A stretch of 64,000 bases of DNA from Cliona cf. orientalis. Lineage: Eukaryota > Porifera > Demospongiae > Clionaida > Clionaidae. The translations under genes were made by a program, and so were the position numbers. The stretch covers positions 3,410,001-3,474,000 of the forward strand of contig OZ005705.1 in assembly GCA_963930775.1 (NCBI GenBank), given 5' to 3'. Shown piece after piece: positions 11,641 through 23,730 of the stretch; position 1 is the stretch's first letter, and each line of letters starts with the position of its first letter. The notes below the pieces were generated by a model. That model did not search any database. It was not told the origin of the DNA and saw nothing but the letters and a program-made list of their open reading frames with translations.

Positions 11641-12550
11641 ATCATCCTGCATGCAGGGCCTGTCATGCCATCAACAGGACCCCCCCCCCCCCCCCCCCCC
11701 CCAAATTGTGGTCCCCCAGACTGTCCACTATGCCACATTAATTTTATTGGTCCCCCCTGGAGATTAACCCTGCCATGCAAACCCTGGAGTCCAACCTTCA
11801 TACAGGCCCAACCCTACATGCTAACCATCTATACTCGAAACCCAGCCCATGACCCCTCTTGGGGGACCATGCACAGTTGCCATGGACAGTCCAGAGGACC
11901 GCTAATTTCTGCATTTCAGCGAGCTAATATATAGCTACATGTAGTGGCATAAAGGTGTGCGTGGGGGGTGTGGTTTTTGAGCAGTTGTGTATAGCATGAA
12001 CAAAATAATTATTCATATAATTTGGAGATAATTATCTGAACACTGCAGGAGGAGAAGGCTGAGTAAATTTAATGCTAATACATGATTATTGCATGCCCGA
12101 GTATTATAGCTACGAATTTGGATATTGGCATAAAGCATTTTCAATGTGAAGTAACACTAAGCTTATGGTAAAATTTTATGCCAAATAGCTACATACTTAT
12201 ATCCAAGTTGAGGATGCTCCTTTAATTATGATAACTAATTACTTTCGCATAAAATTCCCCCTTTAATAGAATAAGCTAAGTCGTATACATGAGGTAATTT
12301 TATGCCAACATCACTGGCATAAAGGTCTCCCTTGCTGTACAGCAATGCAGACTTGGCATAAAAATTTCCCTTGATGCAACGAGCAGGGATTGGCATAAAA
12401 TTCTCCCTTAGTATGGCAACATAAAAATTCCTATTAACTTTTATGCTATTGTCTGCATGACCATTTAGACTACGATATTTTAGCTATCAGTCTGCACGAA
12501 AGGGTCACGTTTTCCATATATTTTCTTATTCATACAGGAAGTAACTTGTT
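11640..12550. other. No gene seen; TTATGCCA-rich repeat
   Basis: Roughly a dozen TTATGCCA or TGGCATAA octamers occur between 11943 and 12450. 12280-12420 is the inverted partner of 7880-8041. No exon is supported. Confidence 0.5.
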
Positions 12551-12794
12551 TACTTGAGTAGCCATGCCATGATGACGTATGTGCCTAGGGCTAGTGCATC
12601 GTGCAAGCGCCAAACGTATACGCGCATTCATGATGCGCGTGCTGCCAGACAAGCTGAACGTGTTACTGATAGTGCCTCCACGAATGCAGCCACGTCAGCA
12701 GCTTGCGACCCTCCCACCACCTCCTCCACCTCTATTAGTAGTCAATCCTTTAATAAGCCGTCAGATTCAGTCAAGTCAACTCCATCATGAGTCT

Positions 12795-13394
12795 TGACAG
12801 CATTTGTGGAGGTCTGGTGGTAATTATGTTGCTAATGTTTTAAAATCCTGTGATCTCTGCTTGATTTAGAACATTGGTTATTACCTGAGCATCTTGGAGC
12901 TATAATTAATGTATCAAATGATTTTCTATCAAATGGTATGGATAGCGGGGAACTTCTCACTGGGCACCCATATGGCGGTTGTGGTATTCTGTATCGCAAA
13001 TTGCTTTCACCATTTATCTCTAGACACAACTGTTCTAATCGCTTTTGTGCTGCTTTGCCCACTTCTAATCCTGACAGCTCACAATCCATTATCCTTGTTA
13101 ATGTCTACCTGCCAACTGATTATGGTACTGTTGTGACTAATAATGCATTTCTTGGTTGTCTTGGTGAGTTGGATGGCTTCATCTCTACTCAACCATTTGA
13201 TAATATCATAATCTGTGGCAATTTTAACGTTGACTTCTCTCGCAACTCTCATAATTGTCATCAACTTGTGGACTTCATGAACACTCACAACTTGGTTAGA
13301 GCCGATACCTCTATGCTTACTTAAAGGAGAGATGATCTCTCGGTAACCTCCTGGCCTGACCATGTACTTACTCTTCCTCACTGCTTGTCTCAGA
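12795..13394 (+). pseudogene. Non-LTR retrotransposon endonuclease domain, 5' part
   Basis: Conceptual pieces in several frames give an apurinic-type endonuclease of the exonuclease-endonuclease-phosphatase fold. An EHWLLPEHL-like stretch comes first, then GHPYGGCGILYRK, VNVYLPTDYG and the signature IICGNFNVDF. This order is that of the endonuclease opening ORF2 in CR1/L2/Jockey-type retrotransposons. The longest open piece is 12938-13324, which ends in a stop. Frameshifts and stops show a dead copy. Translation resumes beyond the 13395-13983 insertion. Confidence 0.75.
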
Positions 13395-13983
13395 TACCGT
13401 ATAGCGGGTAAATTTGGCAAGCATTAAATTTGGCGAATCACTCCCTTAAAGATATTGGCGAATTTTTAATTTGGCGACTTAACAAATTGTGAGCGCAAGC
13501 GCATGACGCGATAAACAAGTGACGTAATGCATGGATCAGCTGCTGGCCAGCCGGCCGGCCACTCCATTCGCCGACCTAGCTAGCAGCTCATCAGCCTTGA
13601 ACTGTTAACTAGTCTCACGCACCAGCCCCTCCTACGCAAAGGAGAGGCTGGAGCACACGAGACTAGCCTCGAACCCAGCTGTCAAAAATGGAGACGTGTC
13701 AGATCGAGAGTTGTGTTCAAGGCACATGTTGATGACGAAGATAGCGTCAGATGTTTAACCTGAAAGAACTTGATCAGCGACATTGATTCCTGACAAACGA
13801 TTCTGTTTTAGGTTGCGAGCAATCAATCTAATTTTGCTGAATTCACACTGCTCTTGTTCACATGCGAATGCGCACACGTAGTCATTACGTCATAAAAATA
13901 CGGTTATTTAAATATTGGCGAGTTTTAATTTGGCAATTTTCTTCAAAATTCGCCAAATCGCCAAAGTTTCCCGCTATACGGTA
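13395..13983. mobile_element. TIR MITE inside the retrotransposon endonuclease
   Basis: Ends TACCGTATAGCGGG and CCCGCTATACGGTA are inverted repeats of the family seen at 8042-8263, with ATTTAAATTTGGCGA-like subterminal motifs. Retrotransposon coding is split exactly here: the endonuclease reading stops at CTCAGA and resumes at CTTGGGGTGTC. A smaller palindrome (13614-13665) is nested inside. Confidence 0.85.
13614..13665. repeat. Nested TAGTCTC...GAGACTA palindrome
   Basis: Imperfect 52-base inverted repeat ending TAGTCTCACGCACCAGCCCC and its complement. The termini match the TAGTCTCG element group, but no target duplication is visible. Confidence 0.5.
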
Positions 13984-14900
13984 CTTGGGGTGTCTTGCTT
14001 GGATGATATTGATAACCTTTCTGATCATTTATCCTTAGTATTTAACTCACTCTTCAGTCTAAACTTTCAGTGCCGCCCAGGGTCTCGTCCACCCCCCCCC
14101 CCCCCAGTGTTTATTTATGCTTTACTGATAAAATTGACTGGAGTATTATGATGCTGAAGCTTTCTGTAGTTTCCATGAAACTCGCCTCCCTGCCATCCCT
14201 GATGACCTAATTAATTGCTGTGATCCCAATTGCAAAGTTCACTTTCAATCCCTTGATTCAGTCTGTTCACAGGTTCTGGATTGTCTCCTGGAAGGTTCAC
14301 AAACTTGTCTTCCTAAAGTGAGGAAGCATCCACATCTACTATCAGGCTGGAACACGCAAGCTCGCTCTCTCAAGCAGTCTGCTGCATTTTGGCACAGAAT
14401 ATGGTCCGAGTCTGGGTGCCCATCTTCAGGAGTTCTATTTCAAATAAAGAAAAACGCGAAGAAGCGATTTAAATATGAACTTCGGCGTCTCAGGAGACAG
14501 CAGCAGCTCTCAATCCAGGCTGACTGACTTGGAAAATAGTTTGCAACATCACCAAGTCTGCTAAAGGTACATCTTCCTTTGCAAACTTCAGGGTTTTTTG
14601 AACTCTGATGATGATGATGCCTCTCTTCTCACTCTCAATTCTAAAATTTTTTGTTCTCTCTTCCACTGACTTGTCTTCCTTCTCTGTTTCTCCTGGCTGT
14701 GTTACAGAGGCTTTAAACTGAAAAAATCTGATGGCACACAACTCGACTCTAACCATTTCATAATTATGTGCTGCTACTTCGCTATCGGCGCCTCTCTCTA
14801 AACTTTTCACTGCTATGCTACGGCATCCCCGAGTCTCTCAGAGACTGTGTTCTACGCCCTATAGTTAAGCCTGGAAAGAATCCTTGTGATTCAGACAGCT
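13984..14900 (+). pseudogene. Non-LTR retrotransposon ORF2, endonuclease end to first RT motif
   Basis: The reading resumes with SCLDDIDNLSDHLSLVF, the C-terminal SDH motif of the endonuclease. It continues through a linker with LLSGWNTQARSLKQSAAFWH (near 14338-14400) and ends with LRDCVLRPIVKPGKNPCDSD (near 14835-14895), the start of a CR1/L2-type reverse transcriptase. Stops and frameshifts occur throughout. A C run at ~14090-14105 interrupts it. Confidence 0.75.
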
Positions 14901-15013
14901 ACGGTATATACAGGAGTAGGAACCATGACGGCTCCGGGGGCTGGTGCCCCCCTATGTTTTCTGATAGTTACATATATTATAGCTAGGCTCAAATTTTCTA
15001 CACACTGAACATA

Positions 15014-15871
15014 GGCTGTATACAATCGGTGGACTGGACTGGACTACTGGACTGATAGATTTTCATTTAAAAATGCATGGAGATGCTCCATAATGTTGCC
15101 CAAAGTACCACTGTGGTCGATTAGCATGCTGGGTAGCTTGATCTTCTATGCTTCTAACCTACACTGCGGGCGCCGAAATGTTCAATGAATGTGACGACCT
15201 TTACCATGTTATGCTGTTCAATAGGTGTAGGTGAGGGAACAAAAGGTGGGGGGCTTATGACTGGCTACAGTACTACCATAGATGGCATGCATGCATGCAT
15301 GAGCCTCAGATTATCTTAATAGACAATTGCTGAGATGTTTTACTGAATACCCCTGGTCCAATACCTACCACTCAGGAAATTACGTAGCTAGTTTGTATCT
15401 GTATCTAAGCCACCTAAGCTACAGCAGATTGGGGGTCAGTGTCTTGGATCATGATACCTAGATTCTCCGTCACATTATCTACCAATGCATGATAGTTGCA
15501 TGTAATAACTGAGCTATGATAGGAAAGCTTTATAGCTAGCTACTCTAGCTCGTACAAAAGACTAGTCCAATGGTCGCCAAACATATTGAGGGAGGAGGCC
15601 TGGAGCTACCGGTACCAGCAAATACATGAAATAGAACCGTTTCATGTTGAGGCTGAAGCCACTAAACATACAACAGGAGCTCTCATTAGCCGGTGCTTGG
15701 TCATGATAGTGGGTGTGGTTGATAGGCGGGGCCAATAAAATAAAGACAGTCTGAGTGTTTCTACAGGTGGAACTATTTCCCTCCATTGCACCTCATTATA
15801 GAACCTCTAAATGTGTATTTTAAATGAAAATCTATCAGTCCACTAGTCCAGTCCACCAATTGTATACAGCC
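15014..15871. mobile_element. TIR element, 858 bp, GGACTGGACT-rich ends
   Basis: The left arm 15014-15071 (GGCTGTATACAATCGGTGGA, then repeats of GGACT) matches the reverse complement of 15815-15871 nearly perfectly. No transposase is present. It separates two pieces of the non-LTR reverse transcriptase. Similar GGACT-repeat ends occur at 32063-32130 and 34700-34765. Confidence 0.8.
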
Positions 15872-15924
15872 CTGATCATACTCCCCTTGCCTATAGATCT
15901 ATAGAGCCCCCTTTACCAAACCAT

Positions 15925-16210
15925 CTTCCTATGCTCCTGCATGCTATAGGCCCATTGCCTCGGCTCCTACCTAAGATCTTTGAATGGTGTATACTCTGAT
16001 TAACCATGGCTCGGAATTTACCACGTCTTCTCTTCAATTTGGCTTTAAGCGTGGCCTGTCAACTCATCTGTGTACAGGTCTTATTTAATAGAACGTGGTT
16101 GCTCGCTACAGCATCAATGACTCTTCTATCTATGGCCTTTAATAGGGTCAACCACTCAATTCTTTTTGATAAACTCCTTCAACGAAATTTGTCTCCTATT
16201 ATCTCCAGGG
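15925..16210 (+). pseudogene. Non-LTR retrotransposon RT fragment
   Basis: Frames with indels read KIFEWCIL, a QFGFKRGLSTHLCTG-like piece, then AFNRVNHSILFDKLLQRNLS (near 16137-16195). The last is the RT motif around the first catalytic aspartate, but the local residue of the D-x-x-x-A-F signature is not readable in frame. It continues the ORF2 pseudogene of 12795-14900 and is cut at ~16211 by the compound repeat. Confidence 0.7.
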
Positions 16211-16950
16211 GCAACGCAATACTTCTATAATATATTACAGCAACGCCATACATTTTTATTGCTGCATGGTACTACAATATACATCTCTATTGCTATGCTA
16301 GGTGCTACATGTTGCACCATACATCTCTATTACATGTTGCATCTTGATCTAGTATTGCTACACACCAACCCCTTATCTATATAAAAAGACTTCCCCACCC
16401 ACCACCCACCATCCACCTATTAGAAAAAATAATACTTGCACATCTGTTGGTATACATGTAATTATTATAGGATAAGAGATGCATGACATTGTACATAAAA
16501 TCATGAAGTGCATGTCACAGAGTAGGAATAATACTATTCTCTACACATTTAGCAGCTAGATAAATAAAATTATTTTGTGTTGTGTCTTTTAGTATAACCG
16601 TTAGTTTTATACTCCACATAAGTGCATGTCACAGAACGATCCTTGAGCTGATTGGCTATTCCTGCTAATTTGAGAGTCAGGTGTGCTTTGAGTAACTGGG
16701 GCAACTTTCGACTCATTTCCAGTGGCAATGTACTGTACGATATTAAATGTATGTGTGTGTGTGGGGGGGGGGGGGCAATGGACCATGCCACTTCTCATGA
16801 AGTTGGCCACAAAGATTACACTGTACCTTGACTGTCTGTTGTCTAGTTTCTGATGAAAGACCAAGGCAAACAATTACAGAGTACCAGCAAACGATCATCA
16901 TTACATACCATACTTATAGATCACAGTATACGTAGAGACTCCATGGCCAG

Positions 16951-18009
16951 GTATGTTCCCATGAGGTCAATGTAGCAGCTGCTGTACAAGTGTGCAAGTT
17001 ATATCCTGGCTAAGTACCTATATATACAGGCCAAATAAGCGCCACTGGGACACTATCGTATAGGCTATAATAGTACAAAAAGAAGTATCAAGCAATGTAT
17101 CTGGAGCCCATTGTTGAGAATCACAAGAGACTATCTTCATTGATAAGTATGGTCAAGGGCTTATCAAGCCATTCGGCGGTGAGAGGGCATGTAACATACA
17201 TAGACGGCGAAATCTTACATGTTACTAAAAATGGATTTTGGACTAGCTATGAAATTTTGTTTGACGGCTTGTCAGCCCGTTCTTTTTGAGATTTGACTTA
17301 AAAGAGAGGCTTATCATGGTCCTTTCAGGTGCTTCTCAACACTGCCAAGTGTCAGTAACAAGATTGAGCCGAGTCTGAGTCTCCAGCAGTGTAAAGCTCC
17401 CATTCACTTTACGGAGACAGAAGCGATGGGGAATGCTTCTGGTTTCGTTGCTTCATCAAAGACTAGCTTAGAACGAAGACCTTCGACCTCTCATGACCCC
17501 AGCTTAGTCTTGTACAGTGTGATGACATTTTATCAGCTCAGAGCTGTTTGTCACCGCCACCGTCTATGATTGACTTTAATATAGCCTCATTTTCACTTGT
17601 CTCCATGATCGGTGTTGCCTTCTGGATCTTTGGTGCTACCAACAAAGCCTTAGCATGGAAGTAGGTCGCTATAAAACCAGGTACAAAATTAATGTTGCCT
17701 ATACTAAGCAAACGTTTCGCTATTCTTAGTAACTATTAGGATTTCGCCGTCTATGTTAGCATTATGCAGGTTACATGCCCTCTCGCTGCCTACGGCAGCT
17801 CAATAAGCACTTGGTATGGTAGTAAGTACAACTACCTTACTGCTTCATTTCATCCCTGTATACATCAGCAGCTTACTTCTCAACCCCATCTATCATTAAT
17901 TATTCCAGTATGACCATTGTATATCACTGAATCTATTTACCTTTGCCTACCTACACCTGATCTCTCGTGTTGTAACATACTAACTAAATAATACTCCCAC
18001 ATTTTCAAT
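16951..18009. other. Unique insert within compound repeat, no gene seen
   Basis: This part has no counterpart in the second copy at 41975-42000. It contains GATAAGTATGG near 17142 and two mirrored blocks around 17180-17290 and 17740-17790 (sharing GAGAGGGCATGTAAC and ATAGACGGCGAAAT), suggesting another small inverted-repeat element of ~600 bp. Confidence 0.4.
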
Positions 18010-19050
18010 ATTGCTTCATCTGTTTGTTTTATTTACACTCACACATCCATTTTTTCTGCCACTTTTTCTTAACCTAGTAGCCCACGCTGTACTCTCACAC
18101 ATCCCTCGACTCTCCTTTTTTTCCACTTTGTTGCCTCTCTTCCATAATGTAGAATCTAGTAGCCATCCCCTCTCAAATTTTCTTTTTGCCACTCTTCCTT
18201 AACCTAGTAGCCCGCCCAGTACCCTCATACATCCCCCCTCAATCTTCTCTTTTTCTTCGGCCTCTCTTCCTTAAACTAGTAGCCCACCCAGTACCCTCAC
18301 ACGTCCCCCTCGACTCTTCCTGTTTTTTCATTTTTTTTGCCTCTCTTCCTTAACCTAGTAGCCCGTCCAGTACCCTCATACATCCCCCTCAATCTTCTCT
18401 CTTTCTTTGGCCTCTCTTCCTTAACCTAGTAGCCCACCCAGTACCCTCATACGTCCCCCTCGGCGCTTCTTTTTTTTCATTTTTTTGCCTCTCTTCCTTA
18501 ACCTAGTAGCCCACCCAGTACCCTCATACATCCCCCTCAATCTTCTCTCTTTCTTTGGCCTCTCTTCCTTAACCTAGTAGCCCACCTAGTACCCTCATAC
18601 GTCCCCCTCGGCTTTTTTTTTCAGTTTTTTGCCTCTCTTCCTTAACCTAGTAGCCCATCCGGTACCCTCACAAGTCCCTCGACGCTTCTTTTTGCCTCTC
18701 TTCCATAACCTAGTAGCCCATCATCCCAGTACCCTCACACGTCCCCTCTTTTTGCCACTCTTCCTTAGCCTAGTAGCCTGCCCAGTACCTTCACACACCC
18801 CCTCGAATGTTTCCTCCTTTTTTTTGCCTCTCTTCCATAACCTAGTAGCCCACACAGTACCTTCGTACATCTCTTGATTCTTAATTCTGTTATTTTTTTG
18901 CCTCTTTTTCCTTAACATAGTAACCCACCATCCCAGTACACATCCTCAATTCTTTCTTCTGCCTCTCTTCCTTAGCCCACCCAGTATGCTCACACATCCT
19001 CGAGTCTTCTTTTTCTGCCACTCTTCCTGAGCCTCCCGCACTAGTAGCCA
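18010..19050 (+). repeat. Minisatellite A, ~65-95-bp units
   Basis: About a dozen imperfect tandem units read GCCTCTCTTCCTTAACCTAG, then TAGCCCACCCAGTACCCTCA and a T-rich spacer of variable length. ORFs across it are by-products of the repeat. Confidence 0.85.
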
Positions 19051-19252
19051 AACGAATATAGAGAAAACTTCCATTTAATATGAGAGGTTGGGTTTAGTGT
19101 CCAGGGTTTGTCTGAGCGGCCGCCACGTTCTGCACTTAGTCCCGTACGTTAATGGCCTCATTATACCAGTTATACACGGATCCACCATTGTCCGCTAGCC
19201 GCACTCCTCTCGAACCGAAATTGCCTAGGTCAGCCAGCCCATATACTAGCGG

Positions 19253-19297
19253 CAGGGACTATACATTATCTTTCTGAAAGATAATGTATAGTCCCTG
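19253..19297. repeat. 45-nt near-perfect hairpin
   Basis: Two 22-base arms around CAGGGACTATACATTATCTT pair around a single-base centre. Confidence 0.7.
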
Positions 19298-19916
19298 CTA
19301 GCGGTACACTGCGTGCAGGGGCTTCCTCGCTCAGCTCACAGAGGCAGTGCGCACGCGCAATGGCAACCATGTGTTTTTGGGGAACTCCCCTACACTTCAG
19401 TGCCACAATGCGAGGTAAACAAATCTTGCGATACATAGATACAACAGAAGTGCTTACTAAACGGCACTTGTAGAAGATCAGAGGCTAGGAATCAGTTTAT
19501 ATTGTAGACAAGGTAGTTTACTATCTATGACTGTTGGTGAAAGTATCAGCAATCACGATTCAACAACGGGCGACCATTTTTTGTGGGTCGCACATTAGAG
19601 CCATTGAGGGCCCGGAGTACAGTTCACCAAAACTGGCAGAGCGTTGGTGGTATTAAGTTTTCAGAGAATAGAAATCCATGTTTGACGTGTAGTCTCGTTA
19701 CCCAGCCCCCTAAAACGCACGTGAAAAAGGGGTCTGGTAACATTGTGTACAACGAGTTGTCGCAGCGGAATTCAATAATTGCCTACGTAGACACGTTGGA
19801 ATGTAATTAACGTTCACGTAAAATTTGCGCAAGAAACTATTGATGGCTTTTAATATCCACTCTTCTCGTCATGGCGTGGTAACAATGCAAGGCGAAGTGA
19901 CTTTCCATAGCCAGTA

Positions 19917-20351
19917 CAGGGGCGTAGCTAGCATAGGGCTCAGCGGGCTCGAGCCCCCCCCCCCCCCTTTGTCTTCCCAAGTGGGCTCAGTGGGTGGGCC
20001 CACTGTCTATGGATGTATATTAATAGCTTGGCCTGACAAGCTGAAGCTGCATGACAAACTATATAAAATTTACAACTAAAGTGATATAAAACACTCTTTC
20101 TATACTTACTATTAAATTTTTAAGCTCATTCAGATAAACAGCTGCTAAGCGCTTTAATAGGTAGGCAGCCACCACTCCAAGATACGAGTTCGAAAGGTCA
20201 AACGATGGGCGTGGTTGACGGCACCATACAATAATAACTATCAATTAACCATGGTCACGTGACACGATTAGTGGGCGTGGTCAACCGAAAATTTTTCACT
20301 CCTTTTCTATACTCAGCCCTCCTTTTCAATAAATCCTGGCTACGCCCCTGC
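19917..20351. mobile_element. Nested TIR element, CAGGGGCGTAGC ends
   Basis: The left end CAGGGGCGTAGCTAGC is mirrored by GCTACGCCCCTG on the right. A C run sits near the left end. CAGGGGC-type ends resemble hAT or related MITEs, but I could not assign a target duplication. Confidence 0.6.
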
Positions 20352-20815
20352 AGTAGGTAAGCTAACCAACACATGTTTACCGCCAATGAAGGCTTGAAGC
20401 TTAAAAATGAACAAGCAAGGGCTAGGGAAGGCTTCTATAGCAGGCCCGGAGCAAGCAACTTTAAGGTGGTGCGGCCGTGGTGGTGGTGGTGGGGGGGGGG
20501 GGTACTGGAAGCTACTAAACGGTGGATGAACTTCCTTTCAGCTGCTAGCTATTTTAAGAAAAGCTGCCACTCTTATCATGCGGTCTGAATTTCTGACTGT
20601 TAACAAGTGCAATGCTGCAAAAACTATCAAATTCCTGCTGATTGAGGCATAACTTACTGATTCCATGTCTTCTGCCTGTTTGAAGTCGCCATAGAGCCCT
20701 TCTGGCATGTTCTGGACACAAGCGCCACCATATGGCACGGGACTCACTTCTTTCACTCGATCCAAAGAACAATACTTAGAAAAAATTCGTGAAGAGAAAA
20801 AAATTAAAGTCTAAA

Positions 20816-20890
20816 GCGAGATTTGAACCCGCCTGCTATGGTTCCACACACGAGAGCCCAACCACTAGACCACCACTGTTGTCGCTGCTG
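20816..20890 (-). repeat. tRNA-like SINE or tRNA pseudogene
   Basis: The minus strand shows an A-box-like TGGTCTAGTGGTTGGG and a B-box-like GGGTTCAAATC at tRNA spacing, then a T run ~20 bases downstream. Acceptor and anticodon stems do not pair well, so this is a Pol III promoter-bearing relic, not a functional tRNA gene. Confidence 0.5.
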
Positions 20891-21474
20891 GCAATCTTAA
20901 TTTCACCTATTTTAAAGACAACCCCCGAAGAATAACCCTGCTAACCATTGGCAACCCATCCCCCAACCCCCCATTCGAGCGGCACTTCGTAAAAATTATT
21001 TTCATGATAAATTGTGCGCTTTGCGCGTTAAAATTGCAAACGGAGTGATCTGATTGGTCGCGCCACATTCCAGAGTTTGGGAGAACTCGTTATGCACAAT
21101 ACAATGTTACCAGACCCCTTTTTCGCGTGCGTTTTAGGGGGCTGGGTCACGAGACTAGTTTGACGTGTATCCAGAGCACAAAGAAGCAGCAAGAGGAGAT
21201 CGGGAAGGTGGGCGAAGATATAAAGCCGACGCGAACTTTTGAACAAGATGGGTAAAATCTGGAAAATCTGCTGGGTTGTAGCCGCTCTGTGTTCTTGTGA
21301 AGATAGAAATCCATATTTGGCAATCTGATAATTGGCGATGGAAAGCAACTCAATATGGCGAGCCAGAACAACATTTTACAAGAACGCGAGGAATATGGGT
21401 GAAGCCATACTCAGTCGTTAGGCCAGTGGTCCAACATAGTAAACATAGACGATAGTGATAACAGTAAACCCGAG

Positions 21475-22461
21475 ATGGCAGCTGAGTGTTCTCGCTGTTC
21501 CTTGGAGATTCCAAAGGAAGTACTTGCCTTTTTGGCTGGTTTCTCTAATAGTGAGTGTGTTCAACCTCTATTGACTTTTTCTAGGCTTGGTCATGGGTAC
21601 AGTTTGAAACTGTTCTAGAAAACTGAATCCTCAGTCTCCCCTCCAAATAATGCCCACTCTAGTTCACGCAGGAATAACCGCAGTAGACAGAGAATGGAGG
21701 CTTTTCTTGCCAAAAAGAAAGCACTAAATTCAACGGATGATGATACACTGACTGGAATTCCTTGTCCTGGTGTACCTGATAATCTCTCCAAACCCTTGCC
21801 CTCGAGTGGAATGCTAGGTTCGTCTGTGGATTTTAAAGCCACTACTGTCACAGCACATAAAGGGACACCTACTCTCTCTCTATCCAGCTCCGTGCGTTCT
21901 GTTTCTGATTTGGAAGAACCGGCCTATGAATCCTCTCATTTCGAGGGTGCTGTGGCTAAGTCTATTCCTTCATACAGTCCTGTAGCAAAACATACTAGAA
22001 GGCAGTGTGCTGCTAAGTCTGAGTTGCAAATTGATAATCACGATGAAATTCAATCATTAACGCCCGCTTTTCCTATACGTCTCTCTATCCCCCAACTCAA
22101 CCTTCAGGTGTCACTATCCAATGTTGTTACTAAGTATCACGCAGATTATTTTCGATGTGAAGACAGGGAGTCAGCTAGTGCGGTGAGAAGTTGTATGGTA
22201 CATGAGTGGTCTGATGTTGTTAAGTCTGGTCAGAAGGTGAAGATAAAGTTTAAAGATGATTTTACATCTGGTACTGTTGATCGAGTTCTTTATGTGTCCA
22301 AGCAGGCTGCTAATAGTACTTACTTTTACGCCACTGCCAAAGTGATCGTTAAACTTAGCAATAATAGCACTTGTGAAGTTCAATTTAGAAGATATGTACT
22401 TATAAATTACCTACACAATACTGTACATTTTGTCTTGCACCTTCAGTGGTGTGTTCAATAA
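21475..22461 (+). pseudogene. Unrecognised ORF with one in-frame stop
   Basis: I do not recognise the family. An ATG at 21475 opens a frame (MAAECSRCSLEIPKEV) that meets one TAG at ~21616 and continues in the same frame to 22461, about 328 codons. The N-terminus has a CxxC pair. The middle is Ser/Thr-rich with basic clusters (SSSRRNNRSRQR). The C-terminus is compact (VKSGQKVKIKFKDDFTSGTV) with beta-strand-like alternation. Uniform protein-like composition on both sides of the stop suggests a recently broken gene, an exon pair, or an element ORF. It ends just before the Naiad insertion and its target repeat at ~22476. Confidence 0.5.
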
Positions 22462-22475
22462 ATTACAAATACAAA

Positions 22476-22506
22476 TGTTGCAGATCCAGGAAGTGCATCC
22501 GGTGGC
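22476..22506 (-). repeat. Left flank of the Naiad target repeat
   Basis: These 31 bases are the reverse complement of 29720-29751 (GTTGCAGATCCAGGAAGTGC in this orientation). The right flank of the same repeat resumes at 27414. Confidence 0.75.
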
Positions 22507-23730
22507 AACTGGTCAAACTAATAAAATTTCTCGTGCATAATATCTACATTCAAGTCGGAAACAAAATATTTAGGCAAATAATAGGCATACCGATGGGCAC
22601 TGACTGTGCCCCACTTCTAGCAAACCTTTTTCTTTTTTATTACGAGTACAATTTCATGAAAGAAAAACTTAAACATAATAGTCAAATAGCAAAAATTTTT
22701 AGTAACACTTTTCGATACATTGACGACCTACTTACACTTAACAATCCAACTTTTGAGCAGGAAATTAGGAATATATACCCGCGACAATTAGAACTAAAAA
22801 GGACCACGAAAACAGATAGTAGGCTTTCTTATTTAGACTTAGAAATAAACATTAGCGATAGGAGATTTACCACGGCAGTTTTTGACAAGCGCGATAATTT
22901 TAGTTTTCACATAGTCAATTTCCCTCACATGGATAGCAACATACCTAGCAAACCAGCCTATGGGGTTTATATCTCTCAGTTAATTAGAATAGGGCGCATA
23001 TGCGATAGTTACGAGAGTTTTTACACCAGACACCACAAATTAACCTGTAGATTAGTCAAACAGGGTTTTTTATTCGATAAACTAGTTACTACTTTTAAAA
23101 CATTTTGTAGCAGGTATCCTGAGATTTTTTCCAACTTTAAAATTTCCATTAGAAAGCACGTACAGGATGGTATTTGCCTTCCCACTGTAGCTATCAGTAG
23201 TCTGCCGAATAAAGTAAACATTAGATCTAGGTCTTCAAAAAAAATCTTAGTTTAAGGGGCGCCAATAGTCTGACATCAAATTAGTTACATCATAACACTA
23301 ATTACCATACTGATAGCAACCTAAACGTATATAACTAGGGCCATTGGTTACAACAACTAATACAAAAAGTTCCAGAGCCTAAAGAAGTAGACTACTCCAG
23401 CTCCTGCATGAACACCCGGGATTCGTGAGTTAACCCCTACAAAATTATGTAGTAGCTAGTAACAATACTGACTGGAGATTCTGTTAATTTCCCTGAATGT
23501 GTAATTATGGTCATATATGCATGCTGCCCGTGTCCATGAGCCACTTAGGTGGGTAGGGAGAGTTTCCATGGAACAAAAGAGCTTTTCAACCTACCACCCC
23601 TAGTTCTCAAGGCTAGGCACCTATGTGGCTCTGCCTTTTGCTTAAATTAGGTTTGCCTGAGCAGGCAGTGAGATGGTTTTCCCCTTAGGTTTGGATTGGT
23701 AGTAGAAGATAAACCTACTGAATTTTCATG
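22507..23730 (+). mobile_element. Naiad pseudo-LTR: truncated upstream copy
   Basis: This 1224-bp stretch matches 26191-27417 with only about eight differences: the 3' half of the reverse transcriptase plus the 3' untranslated tail. It sits directly upstream of the full unit in the same orientation. Penelope-like elements typically insert as tandem units whose first copy is 5'-truncated, called a pseudo-LTR. The partial RT frame runs to ~23255 without a stop. Confidence 0.9.

Larger units (their letters stand above)
16211..19050 (+). repeat. Compound minisatellite repeat, copy 1 (inverted at 41055-44130)
   Basis: Left to right: a short block of CATACATCTCTATTGCTAC units (16211-16370), a unique part (16380-16950) and a TTAACCTAGTAGCCC minisatellite (18010-19050). 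The same modules occur in inverted order at 41055-44130. Matching landmarks are CTTCCCCACCCACCACCCACC, AGCTGATTGGCTATTCCTGC, CTCCATGGCCAGGTA and the terminal GAGCCTCCCGCACTAG. No protein gene is evident inside. Confidence 0.8.
19690..21157. mobile_element. Mutator-like TIR element, 1468 bp, 10-bp target duplication
   Basis: Both ends carry a ~56-bp inverted repeat starting TAGTCTCGTTACCCAGCCCC and finishing GGGGTCTGGTAACATTGT. The flanks are identical 10-mers GTTTGACGTG at 19680-19689 and 21158-21167. Mutator-superfamily insertions typically duplicate 8-10 bp, so the size fits. No transposase is encoded; the interior holds a nested element (19917-20351) and a tRNA-like unit (20816-20890). Confidence 0.85.

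Noticed and set aside
12554..12797. Overlapping 72- and 78-codon ORFs before the non-LTR endonuclease
   Set aside because: Two frames open at once, Ser/Thr/Pro-rich composition, no recognised domain; could be a remnant of retrotransposon ORF1 but unsupported.
18011..18918. ORFs of 60-80 codons rich in PLFLNLVAHPVPS
   Set aside because: Products of minisatellite A, mirrored at 41063-41419.
20816..20890. Functional tRNA gene
   Set aside because: A and B boxes are present but acceptor and anticodon stems do not pair; treated as SINE-like.
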